The notes under the pieces were generated by a model. The model was given only the letters and a program-made list of their open reading frames with translations, was not told the origin of the DNA and ran no database searches. A program made the translations under genes and the position numbers. From Alkalisalibacterium limincola (GTDB lineage: Bacteria > Pseudomonadota > Gammaproteobacteria > Xanthomonadales > Xanthomonadaceae), in NCBI RefSeq assembly GCF_008017755.1, contig NZ_VRTS01000012.1:1-58697 (forward strand): DNA of 58,697 nt. Reading direction: 5' to 3'. Each line of letters begins with the position of its first letter. Position 1 is the stretch's first letter. Of this stretch, positions 50,944 through 58,697 are shown piece after piece.

Positions 50944-53900
50944 TCAGGCGGCGCCTGCCAGGCGGGTGGCTTCGTCGAGGTCGACGGAGACCAGGCGACT
51001 CACGCCCGGCTCGCGCATGGTGACACCCGACAACTGTCTCGCGGCTTCCATCGTGGCCTTGTTGTGGCTGACGAACAGGAACTGCACCTTCTCGCTCATC
51101 TCGGTGACCATCGCACAGAAGCGCCCGACGTTGGCTTCGTCGAGTGGCGCGTCGACCTCGTCGAGCAGGCAGAACGGCGCCGGGTTCAGGCGGAAGATCG
51201 CGAACACCAGCGCGACGGCGGTCAGCGCCTTCTCGCCGCCGGAAAGCAGCGTGATGTTGCTCACGCGCTTGCCCGGCGGACGCGCCATGATCGCCACGCC
51301 GGCATCCAGGAGGTCTTCGCCGGTCAATTCCAGGTAGGCGTGGCCACCGCCGAACAGGCGTGGATAGAGTTCCTGCACGCCGGAATTCACGCGGTCGAAG
51401 GTGTCCTTGAAGCGGCCGCGCGTCTCGCGGTCGATCTTGCGGATCGCGTCTTCCAGCGTCTCCAGCGCCGAGCTCAGGTCGAGGTGCTGCGCGTCGAGGT
51501 AGGTCTTGCGCTTCTCGGCCTCGCCGAATTCCTGGATCGCGGCCAGGTTGACCGGCTCCAGGCGGCGCATCTTCGCCTCGATCTCCACCAGCGCCTGTTG
51601 CCAGGCACCGACCTCGGCCTCGGCCGGCAGGTTGGCCAGCACGTCCTGCATCGACAGCTCGGCCGCGGCGATGCCCTCGTTGAGCTGCTGCTCGCGCAGC
51701 ACCAGCGACTGCTCCTCCAGCCGGCGCTTGCCGATCAGCTCGCGCTGGGCCAGCGACTGCTGGTCGCGCTGCTGCCGGGTCTGCTCGTACTGGCGCATTT
51801 CCGCCTCGATACCGTCCACGCGCGAGCGCGCGGTGGCCAGGTCCTTCTCGACCAGCACACGCTGGTCCAGGCAGGTCTGGCGCTCGGACTGCAGCGCCTG
51901 CACCGGCGCATCGCCCTCGCCCAGCTGGCCACCCAGTTCCGCCAGCCGCTGCTCGAGTTGCCCGCGCTGGGTGCCCATGCGCGCCAGGGCCTGGGTCAGC
52001 GCGGTCACCTTGGTGCGTCGGCTCTCCTGCGACAGGGCCAGCTGGTGGGTGGTGTCGCGCGCTTCGCGCACCGCGTTGCGGGCCGCGTCGCGCTGTTCGC
52101 CGAGGCCACGGCGCTCGGCCTCGAGTGCGTGGCGCTCGTCCTCCAGCTCGCCCATGCGCTCCATGCTGTGCTCGAGCCGGCCGCGCGCCTCGGTGGCGCG
52201 CTCCTGCGACTCCGACAGGGTGGTCGCCAGCTGTCCCAGCTCCTGTTCGATCCGGGCCAGGCGACCCTGGGCGGACTCCAGGCGGCCGGTCTGGCTCTGG
52301 ATCTGGCCGCCCAGTTCGGAAACGCTGCGGTGCGCCAGGTACAGGGCGCGCTGGGCGTCCTCGCGCTGCTGTTCGGCTTCCAGCTGCCGTGACTTCAGGT
52401 TGGCCTGGGCCTCGACCAGCGCATCCTCGCGCTCGCCCAGTGTGTCGATCTCCGCCTTGAGCGCCTGGATCTCGCGCTCGCGCGCCAGTGCGCCCTGCTG
52501 CGCCTCGCCGGAACGGATCACGCGCACCCAGCCCGGGCCGGCCCATTCGCCGCTTCGGGTAATCACCGCCTCGCCGTCGCCCAGGCCGCCAACGCGGCCG
52601 CGCGCTCGGCCAGGTCCTCGGCGAACTTCACGTTCTTCAGCAGGCGCCGCACGGCCGCCGGCCCACGAAGCTTGGAGGCCAGCGAGTCGTCCGGCACCGT
52701 GACTTCGGCGGCCTCGGCCGACACCAGCGCCACGCGACCGTTGTCGAACTCGGCCAGCGAATCGAACAGGCGGTCCGGGGCATCCACGGCCACGCCCTGC
52801 AGCAGCGTGCCAAGCACCGTCTCCACCGCGGTCTCCCAGCCGGCTTCGACCTCGAGCAGCTCGCCGACGCGCGGCGCGCCTTCCAGGCCCTGTGCGCGCA
52901 GCCAGTCCAGCGCCGCGCCCTTCTCCTGCCCCAGCGCGGCATGCTGCAGTGCCTCGAGCGAACCCAGCCGGCCGCGGGCGGCCTGCACCTGCTTGCGCAG
53001 CTCGGCCAGTTCAGCCTGCCCCGCCCGCTGCGATTCCTGCACTTCGGCCACCGCCTGCTTTCGGGCCTCCAGCGCATCGCCGAGTTCGTCGAGCCCCTGC
53101 TTCTGCTCGTCATGCTGCTCGCGCAGCGCGGCCAGTGCCTCCGACAGCGCGGACACGTCCAGGCCGCCACGCTCGCCGGTCAGCGCCTCGTGGCGGGAAT
53201 TGGCCTCCAGCGCCTGGCGCTCGAGGTATTCGATCTTGGTGCGCTCCACGTCGGCGGCGCGCGCGGCTTCGGACTGGGTGCGCGCATGGGTGTCCCAGCG
53301 CTGCTGCCAGTCCACCAGCGCCGCCTCGGCGACGCGCAGCGCCTCCTGGCGCTCGGCGTCCTGCTCGCGCAGCGATGCCAGCCGCGGCTCGTCGGCCTCC
53401 ATCGATTCGCGCAGCTCGGCCAGCTGGCGCTCGTCGTCCTCGATGTGCGCGGTCAGTTCCGCCAGCGCCCCCTGGGTTTCGCCATGGCCACGCTCCAAGC
53501 GCTCGCGCAGCTCGCGCGAATGCTGGATCTGCTGCTCGATCCGGGCGATGTCGGCGCTGACCTGGTAGACCCGGGCCTGGGCCTGGTTGAGCACCTCGCG
53601 GGCCTCGCCGTGCTGCTCGCGGCAGGCCTCGATCTGGGCCTCGGCATGGCGCTGCTCGGCGATGAGCTGCTCCAGCTTCGTCTCGTCCTGGGCCAGCGTC
53701 TCGCGCAGGCCACCGAGCTCGGCGTCGAGCTTGCGGTAGAGCAGCGCCTTGAGCTGGGCGTCCTTCTCGCGCTGGCTGTCCTTGAGCGCGGTGTACTGCT
53801 CGGCGGCTCGCGCCTGACGCTTCAGGTGTTCAAGTTGTTTATCAACTTCATCACGTACATCGTTGAGTCGATCCAGGTTTTCCCGGGTATGCCGGATCCG

Positions 53901-54446
53901 GATCTCGGTCTCGCGGCGGCGCTCCTTGTACTTGGAGATGCCGGCGGCCTCCTCCAGGTAGACGCGCAGTTCCTCGGGCTTGGCCTCGATGATCTGGCTG
54001 ATCATGCCCTGCTCGATGATCGAGTAGCTGCGCGGGCCCAGGCCGGTGCCGAGGAACAGGTCGGTGATGTCGCGGCGGCGGCACTTGCTGCCGTTCAGGT
54101 AGTACACGCTCTGGCCGTCACGGCTGACGGTGCGCTTGACCGAGATTTCCGAGAACCGGGCGAACTCGCCGCCCACCAGCCCGTCGGCGTTGTCGAACAC
54201 CAGCTCGACCATGGCCTGGCTGACCGGCTTGCGCGAGGCCGAGCCGGAGAAGATGACGTCGGTGAGGCTGTCGCCGCGCAGGCGGCTGGCCGAGCTCTCG
54301 CCCATGACCCAGCGCACCGCATCGATGATGTTGGACTTGCCGCAGCCGTTCGGGCCCACCACGCCGGTCATGTTGGTCGGCAGGTGCAGCACGGTCGAAT
54401 CGACGAAGGACTTGAAGCCCGAGAGCTTGATCGTGGAGAGGCGCAT
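50944..54446 (-). CDS. smc: Chromosome segregation protein SMC (frameshifted)
   Basis: The N-terminal head has Walker A in [19 protein letters not shown], then a long coiled coil, the hinge around [20 protein letters not shown], a returning coiled coil and the C-terminal head with [19 protein letters not shown] (signature) and [16 protein letters not shown] (Walker B). As written the frame breaks just after the hinge at about 52584; one added base restores [15 protein letters not shown], giving ~1167 residues, the expected length. With ScpA and ScpB (55.8-57.6 kb) it forms the condensin ring. Confidence 0.95.
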
Positions 54447-54505
54447 GGGTCGGGACTATACGCTGCCGCGGCGGCTTCGAAGAAGGTGGCAGGGCATGCC
54501 CGGCC

Positions 54506-54793
54506 TCATCGCCCGGCCTCGGCCGGCGTGCGGGCCGTCATCGACAACGCATGGATGTCGGTCACCATCATGTCGCCGAGCGCTTCGTACACCGCCCGGT
54601 GCCGGGCGATCGGGTTGAGGCCCTCGAACGCGGCGCTGGTGACCAGCACCTTGAAGTGGCCGCGTCCGTCGCGCGCGCCCTCGTGGCCGGCGTGCTTGTG
54701 GCTCTCGTCGATGACCTCCAGCGCCTCGGGGGCCAGCGCGGCCTCCAGCGCGGCGCGGATGCGCTCGACCCGGGTTTCGCGCGGGCCGATCAC
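54506..54793 (-). CDS. bolA: BolA family protein
   Basis: 95 residues. I take GTG 54793, whose GTGA overlaps the yciI stop, so it is co-translated with Yci[15 protein letters not shown], then [22 protein letters not shown] and [15 protein letters not shown] match the BolA class II KH-like fold with the conserved His pairs used for iron-sulfur binding with monothiol glutaredoxins. Probably an iron-sulfur trafficking or regulatory protein. Confidence 0.9.
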   Translation of the reverse strand: MIGPRETRVERIRAALEAALAPEALEVIDESHKHAGHEGARDGRGHFKVLVTSAAFEGLNPIARHRAVYEALGDMMVTDIHALSMTARTPAEAGR

Positions 54794-55089
54794 GGCAACA
54801 CCCGCTTGAACGGCCGCACGTCGACCTGTTCGTAGACGCCGGCGGCAAGGTAGGGGTCGGCATCGGCCCAGGCCCGGGCCAGGGCAAGCGAAGCGAACTC
54901 GGCGACGATCAGGCTGCCGCTGAATCCGTTGCTGCCCGGGTCCTCGGCATCGATCGCCGGGCACGGGCCGGCCACCAGCAGGCGCCCCTGGTCGCGCAGG
55001 GCCTCGAGGCGCTGCACGTGGGCCGGTCGCGCCTCGAGGCGCGCCTTGAGGCTGTCGGGGCGGTCATGCCCGAAGATCACGTACCACAT
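54790..55089 (-). CDS. yciI: YciI family protein
   Basis: 99 residues from ATG 55089 ([20 protein letters not shown]). The DUF1330-like ferredoxin-fold carries [20 protein letters not shown] and [14 protein letters not shown], the YciI hallmark with the conserved His/Asp putative active site. Function is not settled; some members are muconolactone-isomerase-like. It is coupled to bolA downstream and divergent from yciO. Confidence 0.9.
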   Translation of the reverse strand: MWYVIFGHDRPDSLKARLEARPAHVQRLEALRDQGRLLVAGPCPAIDAEDPGSNGFSGSLIVAEFASLALARAWADADPYLAAGVYEQVDVRPFKRVLP

Positions 55090-55130
55090 GTGGTCTATCC
55101 GAAAAGGTCCTGGCTGGGCATGATACTGCG

Positions 55131-55756
55131 ATGAGCAACCGCCTCCGCGTGCATCCGGTGTCCCCGCAGCAGCGCCTCGTCGATCGTGCCGCCGACGTCG
55201 TCCGCCAGGGTGGCCTGCTGCTGTGCCCGACCGATGCCGGCTACGCATTCGTCTGGGGCGTGGACGCCCGCGACGCCGAGGCCCGGGTGGTGCGCCTGCG
55301 GGCGCTGGACACCACTCACCCTTTCACCTTACTCTGTCGGTCAATGAGTGAAGCCGGCCACTTGGCCCGCATCGACGATCAGGCCTTCCGGCTGATCCGC
55401 TCACACACTCCCGGCCCGTGTACGTTCATCCTGCCGGCGCATCCGGTTTGCCCCGCCGCCTCAAGCAGGCCAAGCGTCGTGCCGTGGGTATCCGCATACC
55501 CGACCACCCGGCTGCCATGGCGCTGATGGAAACGGTAGGCGAACCGTTGTTGACGACCAGCCTCGTGCTGCCGGACACCGACGCCGAGGAACTGCCCAGC
55601 CACGAGGCCGAGACAGTCGCGGAAACGATGCTCAAGCACGTGGACCTGATGCTCGATGCCGAGGACTGCCCGTCTGGCCCGACCTCGGTCATCGACTGTA
55701 CCGGGGACATGCCGGAACTGCTCCGCGAGGGATTCCGGCCGATCGACCTGGATTGA
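55131..55756 (+). CDS. yciO: YciO/YrdC-type (Sua5-fold) protein, frameshifted
   Basis: ~209 residues when repaired. The N-terminus ([34 protein letters not shown]) and the downstream half ([52 protein letters not shown]) match E. coli YciO rather than TsaC/YrdC. The frame breaks near 55437 (FILPAHPVC); one added base restores [17 protein letters not shown]. YrdC-fold proteins make threonylcarbamoyl-AMP for tRNA t6A; YciO has a related but less certain activity. The scpA start is 96 bp downstream. Confidence 0.85.
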
Positions 55757-55852
55757 ACGCATGCGGGTGACGCCGTCGGCGACCAGGGGACGCGAACCAT
55801 GCCCACCGGGCACCCGCGCGACACACAGCCCGAAAGGGGCTCCAGAGACCTG

Positions 55853-56734
55853 ATGGCACAAGCGAACGCGACCGGGCCCACCGAGGCCACCGACAGCACA
55901 GCCCCCGCCGCGGCCACCGCGCCGGAGGCGGCGAGCTCGCGCCAGCAGGAGATCCCGCTGGCCGTGGTGCGCGGCGAGCCGATGGTCGAGGTGCCGCAGG
56001 ACCTCTACATCCCGCCCGACGCGCTGGAAGTGATCCTGGAGGCGTTCGAGGGCCCCCTCGACCTGCTGCTGTACCTGATCCGCCGGCAGAACCTCGACAT
56101 CCTCGACATCCCGGTACTGCAGATCACCCAGCAGTACATGGGCTACATCGAACTGATGCAGGAGATGCGTTTCGAACTGGCCGCGGAGTACCTGCTGATG
56201 GCCGCGATCCTGGCCGAGATCAAGTCGCGCATGCTGCTGCCGCGACCGCCGGTCGAGGAAGGCCACGAGGACGACCCGCGTGCGGAGCTGGTGCGGCGCC
56301 TGCAGGAGTACGAACGTTTCAAGCAGGCCGCCCTCGACATCGACTCCTTGCCGCGCATGGAACGCGACACCGCGATGGCCTCGGTGCAGGTCTCCGACCG
56401 CGACGTGATCCGCCTGCCGCCGCCGGTCGACCTGCGCGAGATGCTGGTGGCGCTGCGCGACGTGCTCAAGCGCGCCGACCTGTTCAGCCACCACGCGATC
56501 CAGCGCGAGCGGCTGAGCGTGCGCCAGCGCATGGGCGAACTGCTCGAGCGGCTCGGCGACGGCGCGTTCCACGACTTCATCTCGCTGTTCGACCCCGCCG
56601 AAGGCCGGCTGGGCGTCGTGGTGACCTTCCTGGCCACGCTGGAACTGGCCAAGGAGCAATTGCTGGACCTGGTACAGGAGGTCCCGCTGGGGCCGATCTA
56701 CGTGAAATCAAAAGCGGTGGCCGAACACGCATGA
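55853..56734 (+). CDS. scpA: Segregation and condensation protein A
   Basis: 293 residues from ATG 55853. The kleisin begins with an Ala-rich variable region, then the conserved FEGPLDLLLYLIRRQNLDILD block that binds the Smc neck, AEYLLMAAILAEIKSRMLLPR, and the C-terminal winged helix (ELLERLGDGAFHDFISLFDP) that binds the Smc cap. It bridges the Smc heads and recruits ScpB. The stop overlaps scpB by four bases (ATGA). Confidence 0.94.
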   Translation: MAQANATGPTEATDSTAPAAATAPEAASSRQQEIPLAVVRGEPMVEVPQDLYIPPDALEVILEAFEGPLDLLLYLIRRQNLDILDIPVLQITQQYMGYIELMQEMRFELAAEYLLMAAILAEIKSRMLLPRPPVEEGHEDDPRAELVRRLQEYERFKQAALDIDSLPRMERDTAMASVQVSDRDVIRLPPPVDLREMLVALRDVLKRADLFSHHAIQRERLSVRQRMGELLERLGDGAFHDFISLFDPAEGRLGVVVTFLATLELAKEQLLDLVQEVPLGPIYVKSKAVAEHA

Positions 56735-57626
56735 GCGATGAGAACACCCCGATGGGCGCCGCGCATGGCAGCGGCGACGACGCCAACGCGGAAGCGACGA
56801 CGATCCACCGCGACGAGGCGGCAGACCAGGCCGCAGCGGAGCCGGCGCAGGACGTGGCCGACGCCATCCCTGCCCCTTCGATGGACATGCCGCTGCTCAA
56901 GCGCATCGTCGAAGCCGCACTGCTGGCAGCCAGCCAGCCGATGGGCACCAAGCAGCTGGCGGAGCTTTTCCCCGAGGGCGAGGCCCCGTCGCACCAGATC
57001 CTGCAGCAGGCGCTGGAGTCACTTGCCGGCGACTGCGAGGGGCGCGGCGTGGAGCTGGTCGAGGTGGCCTCGGGTTACCGCTACCAGGTCCGTGGCGAGG
57101 TCTACCCCTGGGTCTCGCGCCTGTGGACCGAACGCCAGACCCGCTATGGCCGCGCCGTGCTGGAGACGCTGGCGTTGATCGCCTATCGCCAGCCGATCAC
57201 CCGCGGCGAGATCGAGTCGGTTCGCGGCGTGGCGGTGAGCACCAACATCATCCGCACGCTCGAGGAGCGCGACTGGATCCGTGTCGTGGGGCACCGCGAC
57301 GTACCGGGCAAGCCGGCGCTGCTGGGCACCACCCGCGGCTTCCTCGACTACTTCGGCCTCAAGAGCCTCGACCAGTTGCCGCCACTGGCGGAGCTGCGCG
57401 ACATTCCCGACCTCGAACCGGAGCTGCCGTTCGACGGCGACAAGGCACCGGCGTGGCCCACGTGGCCACCGGCGAGGACACCCCGGCCGATGACGGCCAA
57501 GACCCGGGCGCCGACACCGGCCCCGACACCGAAGGCACCGTCGCGACGACGGACGCCCCCACCCCGGAAGAAACCGCCGCGCCCGTCGACGATGACGACG
57601 CCCGGCCGGAGCAGAACAATCCATGA
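56731..57626 (+). CDS. scpB: Segregation and condensation protein B (frameshifted in its tail)
   Basis: An acidic N-terminal extension (~45 residues) leads to two winged helices: MPLLKRIVEAALLAASQPMG and GRAVLETLALIAYRQPITRGEIESVRGV, then GHRDVPGKPALLGTTRGFLDYFGL. As written the tail becomes Arg/Pro-rich after LPFDGDKAPA; one added base near 57452 gives an acidic tail (GEDTPADDGQDPGADTGPDT, then VDDDDARPEQNNP) ending at 57626, where the stop forms an ATGA overlap with rluB. The acidic version fits the other operon couplings. ScpB dimers stabilise ScpA on Smc. Confidence 0.9.
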
Positions 57627-58697
57627 GTGAATCAAAAAGCCGCGTCCTGTCCCTGAAGCGTGGAAGCGACGCCGCCCCGAGCAAGAACACCGAGGAGCGC
57701 CTGCACAAGGTGCTGGCACAGGCCGGTCTCGGCTCCCGACGGGCACTGGAAGAGCGCATCGCCGACGGCCTGGTGAAGGTCAACGGCGAGGTGGCCCAGG
57801 TTGGCCAGAGCATCCGCAGCGGCGACCGCGTGGAGCTCGACGGCAAGGCCTTCATGGCCACCGCGCTGACCGAGCCGGCCCGCGTGCTGGTCTACCACAA
57901 GCCCGAGGGCGAGGTGACCACGCGCGAGGACCCCGAGGGTCGTCCCACCGTGTTCGACAAGCTGCCGCGCATCAAGGGCGCGCGCTGGATCAACGTCGGC
58001 CGCCTGGACATCAACACCACCGGCCTTCTCCTGCTGACCACCGACGGCGAGCTGGCGAACGCGCTGATGCACCCCTCGCGTGAGGTCGAACGCGAGTACG
58101 TGTGCCGCATCCACGGCGAAGTGTCGGAGGAAGTGATCCGCACCCTGTCGCGCGGCGTCGAGCTCGACGATGGCCCGGCGAAGTTCAAGGAGATCGAGTC
58201 GATCGGCAGCAGCGACTCGCACGCCTGGTTCAAGGTGGTCATCGAGGAGGGCCGCAACCGCGAGGTGCGCCGCCTGTGGGAGTCGCAAGGCTTCCAGGTC
58301 AGCCGCCTCAAGCGCGTGCGCTATGGCGACATCACCCTGCCCCGCCTGCTCAAGCGTGGCCACAGCGAGGAGCTGTCGCCCGAAGCGGTGGCCAAACTGC
58401 TCAAGTCGCTGGGCCTGGAGCAGCATCCGGATGGACTGACCCTGCACCAGGTGATCGGCCAGCGCCGGGCACGCGCCGAGGTGAAGGTGAGCCACGAGGA
58501 CCGGCAGGCCGGTTACGTGGCCGGACATGTCGCCGACGAGGGCCGCGAGCTGCGCAAGTTCGACAACCTGCGTGACGAGGGTCCGGCGCGACGCGGTCGC
58601 CCGGCGGGTCCGGGTCGCGGGCGTCCGGCCGGCCCGGGTGGTCGTCCAGCTGGCGGCCGCCCCGGCGCGGCAAGCCCGCGCGGTCCCGGCCGGGTCC
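57623..58697 (+). CDS. rluB: 23S rRNA pseudouridine(2605) synthase RluB (cut by window end)
   Basis: At least 358 residues, no stop before the window ends. The S4 RNA-binding domain is at ~25-75 (LHKVLAQAGLGSRRALEERI), and the pseudouridine synthase core follows with the catalytic Asp in GRLDINTTGLLLLTTDGELA and EEGRNREVRRLWESQGF. The C-terminal ~60 residues are a Gly/Pro/Arg-rich tail (RRGRPAGPGRGRPAGPGG), likely disordered and RNA-binding. It modifies U2605 of 23S rRNA. The start ATG 57623 overlaps the corrected scpB stop. Confidence 0.93.
   Translation, partial: MSESKSRVLSLKRGSDAAPSKNTEERLHKVLAQAGLGSRRALEERIADGLVKVNGEVAQVGQSIRSGDRVELDGKAFMATALTEPARVLVYHKPEGEVTTREDPEGRPTVFDKLPRIKGARWINVGRLDINTTGLLLLTTDGELANALMHPSREVEREYVCRIHGEVSEEVIRTLSRGVELDDGPAKFKEIESIGSSDSHAWFKVVIEEGRNREVRRLWESQGFQVSRLKRVRYGDITLPRLLKRGHSEELSPEAVAKLLKSLGLEQHPDGLTLHQVIGQRRARAEVKVSHEDRQAGYVAGHVADEGRELRKFDNLRDEGPARRGRPAGPGRGRPAGPGGRPAGGRPGAASPRGPGRV

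Overview
The window is a chromosomal stretch of very GC-rich DNA from a gammaproteobacterium, most likely in the Xanthomonadales (a Lysobacter/Luteimonas-like member of the Lysobacteraceae). That placement is an inference from gene content and order: smc-zipA-ligA next to yciO-scpA-scpB-rluB, a YtrA-type GntR/ABC operon followed by GIN-domain proteins, a stand-alone sucA-sucB-lpd operon, and a BlaI/M56 pair. No rRNA, tRNA, CRISPR array, transposase or prophage gene was seen.

Layout. 0.2-1.8 kb: a tautomerase coupled to a group II PLP decarboxylase. 1.9-5.5 kb: an S41-like exported hydrolase and a TonB-dependent receptor, both on the minus strand. 5.7-11.6 kb: a cell-wall/beta-lactam flavoured region with a BlaI repressor, an M56 membrane protease fused to a GIN domain, an unrecognised 508-residue protein, a class D beta-lactamase and a Tat-exported class V aminotransferase. 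11.7-14.7 kb (minus strand): TraB/GumN, DUF2058, SlyX and an FKBP isomerase. 14.9-21.2 kb: an NTF2-like protein, then an operon of a small secreted protein, a YtrA/GntR regulator, an ABC ATPase, a permease, two tandem GIN-domain proteins and two tandem YggN-like exported proteins. 21.3-29.3 kb: fumC, a UrcA protein, an RDD protein coupled to a GYF/serine-protease-like membrane protein, purB, the ribosomal oxygenase roxA and a GNAT protein. 29.4-35.1 kb: the 2-oxoglutarate dehydrogenase complex (sucA, sucB, lpd). 35.1-40.8 kb: a LOG-family protein, a lipoprotein, an acuI-like reductase, a PilH-like regulator, a two-repeat secreted protein, cbpA-hsp20 behind a good sigma-32 promoter, and a peroxiredoxin. 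40.9-47.6 kb: gyrA, mtnA, a diguanylate cyclase and epmA. 47.7-58.7 kb: ligA, zipA, smc, bolA, yciI, yciO, scpA, scpB and rluB (cut by the window end). The last block brings all three Smc-ScpA-ScpB condensin subunits within 7 kb.

A dominant property of the sequence is that twelve genes are interrupted by frameshifts that are repaired by adding or removing one or two bases: blaI, traB-like, DUF2058, ytrA-like gntR, fumC, the GNAT gene, sucA, cbpA, ligA, smc, yciO and scpB. Several are normally essential and the breaks lie in C/G runs or CC/GG pairs. I read these as consensus errors rather than real pseudogenes, and I annotate each as one gene across the break. The most interesting biology is the M56-GIN fusion that lacks the usual penicillin sensor domain, together with the YtrA operon carrying two more GIN proteins under a clear palindromic operator. 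A recurring class of GC-rich, tetraloop hairpins without U-tracts sits between genes.
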